The notes beneath the pieces are model-generated. The model did not search any database. It was given only the letters and a program-made list of their open reading frames with translations, and was not told the origin of the DNA. Positions 56,096 through 64,000 of a DNA stretch of 64,000 bases are shown here, in pieces. Source of the stretch: Metellina segmentata (Eukaryota > Arthropoda > Arachnida > Araneae > Tetragnathidae); contig OX375879.1 of the NCBI GenBank assembly GCA_947359465.1, positions 125,189,409 through 125,253,408 on the forward strand, written 5' to 3'. The position numbers and the translations under genes are program-made. Position 1 is the first letter of the stretch, and each line of letters starts with the position of its first letter.

Positions 56096-57149
56096 TGCCT
56101 TATAACAAACTTGTTACTATTTTGCTCCGTAATGATCTAGTTTTCATCCACCTAGCCCTAGCTGAATCAGAGTTGGCAAACGCTGTAATATTAATCATGC
56201 ATCCATCCATACAAAATTAAAAATTTTAAGCAAATAATTACCCTTATCAAGATAAAAATTTCTTATTGCAATATTTTCCTAATATGTTACACATACAGAA
56301 TGTTTTTTTCGATTCGACTAATTTCGGTAAAACGTATCAATATAAACAGTGCAACAATTTTAAATTTTCTTAAATTGCAAAAAAAGTCAAAATTAGATAC
56401 AATAGCCACCTCTTCTTTATCTTATATTTAGAAGTGCAATGTTTCCCCAGTACCACTATTCATCTAAAAACACATGAATAGACATATAAATTTGAAAATA
56501 ATATTGGCATATAACATTTTTATATCTAATCAGATTTAATCGTCAACGATGTATGGCAAAACAATGGTTACAAATAGACTATTTAAATAGTAGTATGAAA
56601 TATATTAAAGAAAATAAACCTTACCTTTTAACCCGCAATAAATAATGTAGAACCAATAAACTCGAACTGTAAAAAGAAAAACATCCAATAGTGAGAAAGT
56701 GAAATTGAACTTGCTCCAACAGACTCCAACTATGGTATAAACCAGTGCGTATATGAGAGGACAAACGCACTTGAATTAATAGGATAGGTTTGAAAAATCA
56801 ACGGGATAATGACACCGTATTTGTGAGGATAAATCATTGGAGGTATTAATCATTAGTACAGCTTTTAGATGGAATTCTCCTTTACAATCTATTTGTTACG
56901 AATGAGTTACATCTTTTCACCTGTGTGGTTGTAAATTCACGCGGCCATTAACACAGTAGGGATCTTTGAACTGTAAAACAAAACGATCCTTTCATTTTAG
57001 ATTGAAATAATGAAGATCATCGGGCAATGCGCGACCATAATAACTGCTCGGAGGGCTTGAGAGACATTTCCTCTAAAAAATGTTCTTTCTCTATTCAAAC
57101 ACTTATCTAGATAGCATGTGATCTTCCATATCTTTTATACTTACCACAT
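56096..57149. other. Upstream part of the inverted-repeat element
   Basis: This lies between the decayed gene's first recognisable residues and the right inverted repeat. The minus strand from 56220 (MDGCMINITAFANSDSARAR, then WMKTRS) may still be N-terminal coding sequence. The remainder is AT-rich and could include a promoter or first intron. Confidence 0.4.
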
Positions 57150-57901
57150 TAAGATTTAACATTAGTTAATTAGCTGGTAAATATTACAATAGAGTAATTA
57201 TTAAAACATATTTTAAATCCATTGGTACTGCTATGAAGACACTTACAATAAAATAGACACAATTTGCATAAACATTTGTTATGGAGTCTTTGTTTGTGAT
57301 TATAATACATTACAACTCCATACTAATACATCAGAGAGGTCCGTGTTAACTCTCAAGAACCCCACCACAGCGGGCTGGTCAAGCAGTTCTTGGCTTCAAA
57401 AGTAAGACAATAACCGTCATTTACTATCTCGTTATGCATCCATAGCCATGTTTATGGTATTTTTTAAAACCCTAGAATCTTATCAAACATTTTAAATCTT
57501 GCCAATTTTTTTATTGTCTTATCGGTTTAAGAGTTGTTGAGCTTTCAACATTCACTATAAAACAGAAAAACTCGTAAAATGTACATTTGGGGCTAATTAG
57601 CAAGAAAACTATTACACTTACGAACTATAGTGTTATTACATAAAACAATGGTTATTTAATTACGAGCAATTTAAAAACAAAGTACAATGCTCTACGACAC
57701 TTAGTTGAGGAGCTAGGTTCATTTAAGTAAAGAGTCACACGCTTGCGCGGCAGCCATATTGATGACGTCATTACTCCCCCCCCCCACTCGCCAACCTTAA
57801 GATATACCTTTTTGAATACTGTGGGTTATGGGTATTCTTAAGCACACAACACAGTTTATGGTAAACTCGGGTATATAAAACGTGTCCTATCTCTTGGTCT
57901 A
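57150..57901 (-). repeat. Right long terminal inverted repeat
   Basis: This is the reverse complement of 50367-51150, ending CTATCTCTTGGTC then TA. By eye the two repeats agree at roughly nine positions in ten, with a poly-C difference at 57776-57786. Confidence 0.92.
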
Positions 57902-58260
57902 TGGGGGCTCCTCCCCCTGCTCGCTTACTGTATTCAGTGATGTTCTCAAATTAAAAAATAATGGAATTAAGCTGGAGATATGACAATTGTGTGTAACAAA
58001 ACGTAGCTAATATATCCAAAGATTCCGAATTTTGTGTGACCAACTTTTGATCGCATCGAATTTATTAATGAACCAATTTCAAAAATAATTGTACCGTAAG
58101 AAAGAGTACATTCTGAGGTATGCTGCGATATTTTCTAAATTAAAAACTAATAGTAATAAGATACAGATACGACAGTTTAAAAAAAAAGTAACGAAAATGT
58201 CCCGATTTTTCCCGAATTTCAAAAAAATGTTTTTTTGTTATTTAAAAAGCGCAAAAAGAC
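57902..58260 (-). repeat. Reversed copy of the 185-bp-subunit repeat
   Basis: Starting GGGGGCTCCTCCCCCTGCTC (a hairpin-type terminus in reverse), it continues with one subunit in reverse (CCAACTTTTGATCGCATCG and ACTAATAGTAATAAGATAC). It abuts the right inverted repeat exactly at the TA. Confidence 0.65.
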
Positions 58261-58912
58261 GAAACAAAATCCACATCGAACGTCGTACTCGCATAAAAGA
58301 GGCCGGACTAGACCAAATTATGTGAGCAGCTTTCTCGCCGAGCCCGTTGATGCTCAGCATCGGATGTCTGGATCTTTCTTCTTGTTGTCGTTTATACAAT
58401 TTTTCTTGTGTTTATTATGCATGTATTTGAACATTTTGAAATTTTTGCAAAATTTTCTCTTAGAAGACTGATATTTAAACTTTTTATTTCTATTTTTATT
58501 TATAAAATGCAAAGAGATGAAACAAATGATACCTCAAACGTCCTATTTTCACAGATGAGGCCGGAGCTAGACTAAATTAATGTGAGCGGCAGTGCGCATT
58601 TTCGTGACGCCTTAAATTTGAGCTGCGATTGCATCAGCCGATAACATAAGCGAAAGATTCATGAGTATTTCCTTCAAAGCTTCATAAATGGCCTTGCAAG
58701 TTTCTGGTATAAGTGAAGAAAGTGTAGATTGAGGGATACGTGTGCTATACTGGAGGCTCTGCTGTGGCGAGAAATCGCAGAGTAATCATAAGCCGTTACT
58801 CAACAGAGATTGGATTTTGCAAATGCGTCATTTGCCGTGATATTAAAGGTCCCACCTTCAGAGTCAAAGCAGCTTCATTCATCCTCAAATAGTTCATACA
58901 ACTTCTATGATC
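58261..58912. other. Unassigned, contains a local duplication
   Basis: 58245-58330 and 58498-58590 are related (GAGGCCGGACTAGACCAAAT / GAGGCCGGAGCTAGACTAAA), about 255 bp apart. No gene is recognised. Confidence 0.45.
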
Positions 58913-59080
58913 TGCCGACCAACCAGTATAGTGGTTGAGGTGTTAGCCTCTACATCGGAAGGTCCCCGGTTCGGATCCGGGTTCGGGCATGGATGTTTGT
59001 AAGCGTATACATACCAGCTTAGGTGTTGCTTCGTCACCTGAACATGGTTCAAAATTACGATGTAATTGTTAGGGGCAATG
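58913..59080 (+). mobile_element. SINE, head A, internally deleted
   Basis: The head is complete (GCCGACCAACCAGTATAGTG; B box GGTTCGGATCC). After GTTTGTAAGCGTATAC it jumps to CCAGCTTAGGTGTTGC and stops at AAAATTACGATG. Confidence 0.85.
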
Positions 59081-59399
59081 ATGGCCCTCCCACTGGGTGC
59101 TCCTTCACAAGTGGCCATCACTTCCGGCCTTGTAGTGGCCAATGACCTCGGTCCAAATGTGCCCGCCATTAGAAAAAAAAATAAAAACTTCTATGGTCTT
59201 CAATGGCCAACTCCAGAAGCAAGTTATTATCCGAGCAATCTTCTTGAGTATCGAGTATGTCTTACCCACATACGCTTCTTTTTCTTCTTACTTTTTGGAA
59301 TCGAAGTCGCTATTATAAATGTCAATGATAAAATTTCGAAAGCAACTGGTTTAAATACTTGATCCATAGCTGCTAGTGGTAACAATATAAATGAACTCA

Positions 59400-59552
59400 A
59401 ACTGACCAAAACTTTTATAAAATATTTTATAAATTTTTTATACAGTGTAATATGCACCATTTACTGTCTTAAAAGATATTTTATAAAATTTATTTGAATA
59501 AAAGTTTTATAACAGATCTCTGTCAAAGAACTTTAATTGTGTAATAGCGGCC
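59400..59552. repeat. Right end of the outer inverted-repeat element
   Basis: The complement reads GGCCGCTATTACACAATTAA, then AGTTCTTTGACAGAGATC, matching 50318-50355. The element it closes was filled by later insertions. Confidence 0.7.
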
Positions 59553-59900
59553 TAGTTATAATTCTCGAATCGCTGAAAAATACGTTTGAAATAGTGTTCA
59601 AATTTGAAATTCGGGTAGCGATATCTACAAATAATCGCGATCTAAAAATATCGTCTTTCTATATGAAGATGATCCCTGAAATCAAAACTAACTTTAACAT
59701 TGAATATATCGGGATATATTGATATTAAAGTCACGAAAATTTATATTTAGACTTATTTAACCATGCAGAATCTGATTATGGCATCAAACAAGGTGTTTCC
59801 ATTAGAAATTTTGTTGCTTGTGTAAATTTGATAAGAAGACGTCCACTTATGCACCTTGTTTCTATTTGAATTTGTAGAGGACGTTATTCCCTATTGAATT
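59553..59900 (-). repeat. R40-family repeat, right part of the interrupted copy
   Basis: TAATTCTCGAATCGCTGAAA, then ATACGTTTGAAATAGTGTTC, continues, in the same orientation, the copy that stops at 50317. It extends to words shared with 40440-40600. Confidence 0.6.
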
Positions 59901-59985
59901 ATACCTTTGAATTTGCTCCAGTTTGAATAGCGCACGAAATGAAGAACGTGGTTCTTTTTTTCCCAGACGGCCCCCGAAGAAAAGT

Positions 59986-61110
59986 TCATTTCTGTCCGGG
60001 TAGAGACCCTCTCGATTTGTAGATGATTGTCCTTATGACATTTTCTTTTGGGCTTGATACTGCGTATATTGAGAACCGCGGTCGCGTCCCGATAGCGTCG
60101 TGTTCAGAGGGGTTGCAAATACAAACGTCAGTTCCATTGACATACATTGCCACCTTAAAATAATTTTTTGGCTGAGAGTCTTTATATTTTGGTTTTGATG
60201 ATTCCATATTTTTGGAATCTTTCATCCCTCTTAAAACTTTCGGTAGATCCTTTGGTATTTTGGAACTAGTAGAAGGGATTAAATTATTCATTGGTTTAGT
60301 TTTGTCTTTTTTTTTTCAGTTGGTGATTGGTTAATGGTTTAGGAAGATTGCGTAGTAATGAGTTGACCAAAAGTTAGAGGGTATGTTTGTGTAGCCAAAG
60401 AATTTCGAATTTTTTTTGGAATGCTGTCGAGTAAAAAATGTTTGCTTTTGGGTTTCTATTGCTAACGATTTTTCTGGCATCTATAAAAGAAAGGCTTTGA
60501 GTAATCTTAATGGTTTGAATTTCTTTTTACTCGATCCAACGAAGACATGTGCGTGAATAGGATGGATGATCACCTTTGTAATTAACACACTTTGGTGTAG
60601 ATTCGCAAGTTTTATTATCATGTCCTTCAATTGAACAGCAAGCGCAAGTTTCTTTACCGCGTCACATTTGCATGGAATGTCCAAATCGCTGGCATTTAAT
60701 GCAGCGTAAGGGGTTGGGTATGTATGGGTTGACAGGGCATCTAAGGTAAGCAATATTAACAAATTTAGGCTGAACACGTACCTTGAAAGTAAGTATTATA
60801 TGTTTTGTTGGGAAGGAGTTGACCGTCACGACGAAATGTTATCCTTCTGATTTGTCAAACGTGTTGATCTTCAAGTGACTCTAAAATATCTTTCTCAGTG
60901 TCAAATTGCAAATCCGATTCTGAGATGACGCCTCGGGAGTGATTTAGAGGAAAATGAGGCGAAACGGTAACTTCACATTGTCCTATTTTTTCACATTTAA
61001 AATGAATGGGATTTGTTTTTGAGATGTAATTTCCGCTAATATATCACCGTTGTTACATTTCTTCATTGTTTTGACAACTCCAACCATACCGAGAATCGTC
61101 TTGTGAGTAG
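59986..61110 (-). pseudogene. Jockey-type LINE gag-like ORF1, decayed
   Basis: Minus-strand frames read PHFPLNHSRGVISESDLQFD near 60960-60900, RRITFRRDGQLLPNKTYNTY, RVQPKFVNIAYLRCPVNPYI, then three zinc knuckles near 60700-60545. The first lost its last Cys to TGA, the second is intact (CACCSIEGHDNKTC) and the third has Tyr for its second Cys (CVNYKGDHPSYSRTC). KEIQTIKITQSLSFIDARKI follows. The stretch 60291-59986 (LPKVLRGMKDSKNMESSKPK) is probably the C-terminal tail. No reverse transcriptase follows on the 3' side, so the copy was cut there. Confidence 0.85.
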
Positions 61111-61118
61111 TATTACAC

Positions 61119-61248
61119 TGCTAACAACTGGCTCACTTGAAAAACCTGCTAACAACTGGCTCACTTGCAAAACCTGCTAACAACTGGCTCACTTGCAAAC
61201 CCTGCTAACAACTGGCTCAGTTGAAAAACCTGCTAACAACTGGCTCAC
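61119..61248. repeat. 28-bp tandem repeat, five copies
   Basis: The core CTAACAACTGGCTCACTTG starts at 61121, 61149, 61177, 61205 and 61233, an exact 28-bp period with single-base differences. It lies between the decayed LINE and the virus-like genes. Confidence 0.95.
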
Positions 61249-61776
61249 GCGCTTGACATGTTAGTGCCTAACTTACAGTTCGACATGTTGATGGTATTAT
61301 TGTTTGGCTCACACACACGTAAAGTGTGTTATTGTTTGACTCATGTGAAAGTGTGTATGCGACAACATGCGAGTATTAGATGAGAAAAATTGTTAACACT
61401 GTGTTAATAGCCCTCCCCTGTTTGCGAGTCGAAAGAGCGTAAACCGTCCCTTAGGGGCAAGCCGACGCGAATGAATTCACTTCCTGCTTTCTGTAGAAAG
61501 TTAGCGCGTGAGGAGCGGAGGAGAGGTTTTTTTTTTCAAGAGTAGAAGAATTTGTTTTTTCCTTCCGCCTCCTCCTTCGTTGTTGGAGGTGTTCCGTATT
61601 TAAACGGAGAGGGGAAGGAGAAAATTCGCAAGAGGTCTTTGATGTGAGCTCGGAGAGGAGGGAAAGTCAAAATAAGGAAACAGCTGGATATTTATCTGCG
61701 GGAGAGGGTTTGATAGAAAAAGATTTTTACATTGCGATTCAAATCGTATGAAGTAGAAATGGATACTTACGTTGTT

Positions 61777-61783
61777 TATAAAG
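61777..61783 (+). promoter_or_regulatory. Candidate TATA box of virus-like module 1
   Basis: TATAAAG lies 88 bp before the ATG at 61871. The same heptamer precedes module 3 (62891). Another AT motif (TATTTAAA) is at 61597. Confidence 0.4.
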
Positions 61784-61870
61784 GAAGATGATTAATCTAA
61801 TGAGGCTCATTTCCCATTTGTCGTTATGGTATTCAACACGTTAGGAGATAGAAGCACCTAATTGAGTAAA

Positions 61871-62209
61871 ATGTTTATTTTTTCGCCTGCGCTTAAACAG
61901 AGATATGTGTTGGAATTGGGGTTAGCTGTTATTTGTATTTTTGCTATTGTAACATTTCTTTCCATCTTTTACGTTAGCGATAATTGCAAGTATGATGATC
62001 AGATTGATTTAACAAACACCTCCTGTGTCTATTCGGAAAAGTTGGGAAGAAGACTCTATTTCCACATTTGTAATAAAGAACATTCTAGAGTGTATGACAT
62101 TCGTTATTTTTGGAAAGAGGAATTGAATAAGATAAACCCTCAAATTATTGGCGTACAGCTTAGCGAATATGAATTTGGAAAACTTTGCAAACACAGTGTT
62201 AAATTTTAA
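61871..62209 (+). CDS. Small membrane-anchored protein, possibly PC4-like (virus-like module 1)
   Basis: The protein has 112 residues from the ATG at 61871; the upstream TTG is not needed. Residues about 10-35 form a hydrophobic segment (LELGLAVICIFAIVTFLSIF), probably membrane-spanning. The C-terminal half reads CVYSEKLGRRLYFHIC, SRVYDIRYFWKEE and IIGVQLSEYEFGKLC. The order hydrophobic-DIR(Y)F...GVQL(S)...F/W..LC recalls the single-stranded-DNA-binding PC4/Sub1 domain; that is a tentative inference. It overlaps the ATPase frame by 41 bases. The related ORF in module 3 keeps YSERLG, FFHVC and VYDIRYF, so the protein has been under selection at some time. No expression evidence is available. 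Confidence 0.6.
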   Translation: MFIFSPALKQRYVLELGLAVICIFAIVTFLSIFYVSDNCKYDDQIDLTNTSCVYSEKLGRRLYFHICNKEHSRVYDIRYFWKEELNKINPQIIGVQLSEYEFGKLCKHSVKF

Positions 62210-62522
62210 ACACCCCAGCACTTTTTTAATTGTAGGACCAAGTCAATCTGGTAAAACATCGTTAGTGCGTAAGATGATTAAAAGCAACATCTATGATCAA
62301 CAGATGAAAAACATAAAATGGTGTTACAATTATTCTTCACCTTGGTTTTTTTACGAACCTGGGATAGAGTTTGTACAAGGTTTACCTGAAAATTATGAAG
62401 ATGTTGACTTCACGGTTATTGACGATCTGATGCATCGTTTAAATGAAAATATTTCAGAGTTGTTTACTGTGGTATCTCACAATAGGAATATAAGCGTTTC
62501 TGCGGGAGAGGGAATTGAATAA
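62169..62522 (+). pseudogene. Packaging ATPase, truncated (module 1)
   Basis: From the ATG at 62169, the 117-residue frame has Walker A GPSQSGKT (residues about 23-30) and Walker B FTVIDDLM. It ends soon after VVSHNRNISV, where sequence switches to the start of a tandem duplicate. The full-length relative at 63207 continues for another 100 residues. The family is the FtsK/HerA-type A32-like DNA packaging ATPase of Polintons and adintoviruses, which pumps viral DNA into capsids. This copy lacks the C-terminal part of the ATPase fold and should be inactive. Confidence 0.82.
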
Positions 62523-62741
62523 GATAAACCCACAAATTATTGGTGTACAGCTTAGCCGAGTATGAATTTGGAAAACTTTGCAAACACAATGTTAAATTTT
62601 AAACACCCCAGCACTTGTTTGATTGTAGGAGCAAGTCAATCTGGTAAAACATCACTAGTGCGTAAGATGATTAAAAGCAACATCCATGATCAACAGATAA
62701 AAAATATAAAATGGTGTTACAATAGTAGTATGTGTTGTTGA
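62503..62741 (+). pseudogene. Duplicated fragment of module 1
   Basis: Starting GAGGGAATTGAATAAGATAA, this repeats 62113-62330 with about 5 percent differences. It holds the end of the small ORF (one extra C shifts its frame at AGCCGAG) and the first 59 codons of the ATPase (ATG 62562; P-loop GASQSGKT, with Ala for Pro). It stops at TGTTGA. The joining point shares TCTGCGGGAGAGGG with 61696-61709. Confidence 0.85.
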
Positions 62742-62890
62742 CACTGACACCTGGACTAAAAATCGTGTGGATAGAAAAAGTGTTGACACGTGGTCTAAAT
62801 ATTGTGTACAGATCCCAGTTTAATAATTCCAGTTAATAATGTTAATTGAGTCCAGATGTTTGGTTCATCATATATGTATATATATATATA

Positions 62891-62897
62891 TATAAAG
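62891..62897 (+). promoter_or_regulatory. TATA box of virus-like module 3
   Basis: TATAAAG ends a (TA)n run that starts at about 62873 and lies 49 bp before the ATG at 62946. Confidence 0.5.
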
Positions 62898-62945
62898 TGA
62901 GGTGAGAGTACATCAGAATTCAACACAGATTACAAGAGGGTGTTC

Positions 62946-63222
62946 ATGTCGGTCTTAGGAATCGTCTCAATTGCATTAGTGATATTTACATTGAGTCTGA
63001 GAGACGGCATTAGTGAAGTGGAACATTTCGAATTCAACGTGTTATTATTCTGAACGGTTAGGTGATAGAAAGATTTTGTTTTTTCATGTTTGTCGGAAAG
63101 GAGATTCACACGTGTATGATATACGTTATTTTTTAAAAGACGAATCTTTGGGTTTAAAAGCAAATGTTGTAGGAGTACAACTAATAGAATTAGAATTTTG
63201 TCAGTTATGTCAAGTATGCTAA
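62946..63222 (+). pseudogene. Small PC4-like/membrane ORF, frameshifted (module 3)
   Basis: The ATG at 62946 opens a hydrophobic leader (MSVLGIVSIALVIFTLSL) that ends at a TGA. The rest of the protein is in the next frame from about 63013 (STCYYSERLGDRK, LFFHVCRKGDSHVYDIRYF, VVGVQLIELEFCQLCQVC). The two parts together match the protein at 61871. A one-base shift or an unrecognised short intron separates them. The end overlaps the ATPase start by 16 bases. Confidence 0.7.
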
Positions 63223-63824
63223 AACTGAGACATCCTTCGACCTGCATGGTGACAGGACCGTCACAGAGTGGAAAAACACAACTTGTGAGAAAAATGATTG
63301 CCGAGCAAGTTTATGAATGCAATATGAACAAAATTGTGTGGTGTTACTCAGTGTGGCAACCTTGGTTTGTCGAAGAGAAAAACATAACGTTTGTTTGTGG
63401 TTTACCACCGAAGGAAAATACATGCAATTTGATCGTAATCGATGACATGATGAATGATCTAACAAGTGTTATTTCATCCATGTTTACGGTTGGTTCACAC
63501 CACGAGAATTATAGCGTGATTTTAATCACACAAAATCTATTTCCTCGTGTGAGAGTTATGCGGGATATCAGCTTAAATACACACTATTTGATTATGTTTC
63601 GCAATAGCCGGGATCTATCTCAGGCTGCTTGTTTTTCTAGGCAGGCATTTCCTGGAAAAGGGAAATATTTCATGGATGCCTATAAAAAAGCAACCGCAGA
63701 ACCTTTCTCCTATTTGCTTGTTGATGTTCATCCGAGAAGTCCAGAGGAGCAACGTCTCCGACAGTCTATATTTCCAGATCGTGGGCTTATTAATTGGGTC
63801 TTTTTACCGTTGAAAAATGAATAG
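63207..63824 (+). CDS. A32-like DNA packaging ATPase (adintovirus/Polinton type)
   Basis: This is an intact frame of 205 residues from the ATG at 63207; an in-frame ATG at 63216 is an alternative. Walker A GPSQSGKT is at residues 17-24, KIVWCYSVWQPWF at 42-54, Walker B LIVIDDMM at 75-82, and VGSHHENYSVILITQNLF at 95-112, the sensor region. Then come ISLNTHYLIMFRNSRDLSQA and a C-terminal PFSYLLVDVHPRSPEE. This is the DNA-packaging motor family of Polintons, adintoviruses and relatives, about the usual length. The preceding small ORF overlaps by 16 bases and the next gene by 8 (ATGAATAG), a compact viral arrangement. It reads as functional, but no capsid, polymerase or integrase gene is inside the window, so a fragment cannot be excluded. 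Confidence 0.88.
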   Translation: MSSMLKLRHPSTCMVTGPSQSGKTQLVRKMIAEQVYECNMNKIVWCYSVWQPWFVEEKNITFVCGLPPKENTCNLIVIDDMMNDLTSVISSMFTVGSHHENYSVILITQNLFPRVRVMRDISLNTHYLIMFRNSRDLSQAACFSRQAFPGKGKYFMDAYKKATAEPFSYLLVDVHPRSPEEQRLRQSIFPDRGLINWVFLPLKNE

Positions 63825-64000
63825 AGTGAGACGTCATGTACATTTACTACACTTACTCTCCAATGCGAGTCCCCAACAGCGAAAAGCCATTTTAAGAACA
63901 GCGTCAAATGAACAAATTCAATCATTGTGTGAAATTTGTCAGAATTTGTTATCGGGAAATATACCCAATGCTAAAGTGAAAAAACTTGGCTATTACAAGA
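63817..64000 (+). CDS. Small basic virus-like protein, cut by the window edge
   Basis: The ATG at 63817 lies inside the last codons of the ATPase. The first 61 residues are rich in His, Arg and Lys (MNRVRRHVHLLHLLSNASPQ, then QRKAILRTASNEQIQSLCEI). C-x2-C follows at LCEICQNLL. I associate this protein with the small basic ORF commonly found next to the packaging ATPase in adintovirus/Polinton-like elements, where a core-protein (adenovirus pX-like) role has been suggested; that role is not shown here. The stop codon lies outside the window. Confidence 0.65.
   Translation, partial: MNRVRRHVHLLHLLSNASPQQRKAILRTASNEQIQSLCEICQNLLSGNIPNAKVKKLGYYK

Noticed and set aside
59066..59362. 98-codon plus-strand frame after the SINE
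   Set aside because: It starts in the SINE tail region and resembles nothing; the opposite strand is equally open.
61119..61248. CRISPR-like array of 28-bp repeats
   Set aside because: Repeats follow each other directly with no spacers and no cas genes; it is a minisatellite.
62930..63465. Minus-strand frames of 86-105 codons in the virus-like region
   Set aside because: They are antisense shadows of the well-supported plus-strand small ORF and ATPase.

Overview
This window looks like gene-poor, AT-rich nuclear DNA from an arthropod. I lean towards a spider or another chelicerate, because the abundant tRNA-derived SINE and the Tc1, hAT and piggyBac families resemble those I associate with spider genomes; that placement is inference. 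There are no bacterial features: no operons, no Shine-Dalgarno sites, and translatable stretches are short and broken. Almost everything recognisable is mobile DNA, much of it nested. The likely exceptions are one short GC-rich host exon with a signal peptide (10294-10345) and a virus-derived gene cluster at the right edge (61.8-64.0 kb).

The commonest element is a SINE of about 340 bp, with some 50 full, partial or fragmentary copies on both strands. Its 5' part is tRNA-like and carries a B box (GGTTCGAATCC-like). Two unrelated heads occur on one shared body: head A (TAGTGGTTAAGGTGTTAGCCTC...) and head B (TTGGAAGAGCAACGGACTAG...). The body converges at GGCTGGTGCAC and ends with a (TACC)n/ATTACC tail. 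The copy at 39322-39659 has an 11-bp target-site duplication (TSD), which fixes the element boundaries.

Layout. 0-5 kb: SINE pieces, a direct duplication of an unclassified repeat, a decayed Tc1 transposase gene (minus), then a young internally deleted Tc1 element with intact ends (4157-5045). 5-9.4 kb: SINEs in inverted pairs, a 195-bp tandem array of a SINE-hAT junction fragment, and a hAT transposase remnant. 9.7-11.8 kb: SINEs around the putative host exon. 11.8-16.2 kb: mostly unassigned AT-rich sequence. 16-28.4 kb: SINEs, a CATCGATG-rich minisatellite, a non-autonomous hAT element with a perfect 8-bp TSD, and half a Tc1 transposase. 28.7-32.3 kb: a decayed hAT element, then a second copy of the 7.5-9 kb hAT/SINE segment. 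32.4-50 kb: a repeat family with 185-bp subunits, a broken member of a conserved arthropod protein family, another hAT inside a SINE, several inverted-repeat elements, and Gypsy and LINE scraps.

50.3-59.6 kb is the most structured region. A 7.5-kb element has terminal inverted repeats of about 750 bp. It carries one long decayed minus-strand gene whose motif order suggests a PIN/FEN-like nuclease. That gene is split by a piggyBac element (exact TTAA duplication) and by a 915-bp GC-rich insertion (8-bp duplication). The whole sits inside a smaller inverted-repeat element, itself inside an older repeat.

60-64 kb: a decayed Jockey-type gag gene (minus), a 28-bp tandem repeat, and then a plus-strand cluster resembling part of an adintovirus/Polinton genome. 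It has a two-gene module (a small possibly PC4-like protein followed by an A32-type packaging ATPase) in three diverged tandem copies. Only the last ATPase looks complete, and it overlaps the next gene by 8 bases. The cluster runs off the right end.
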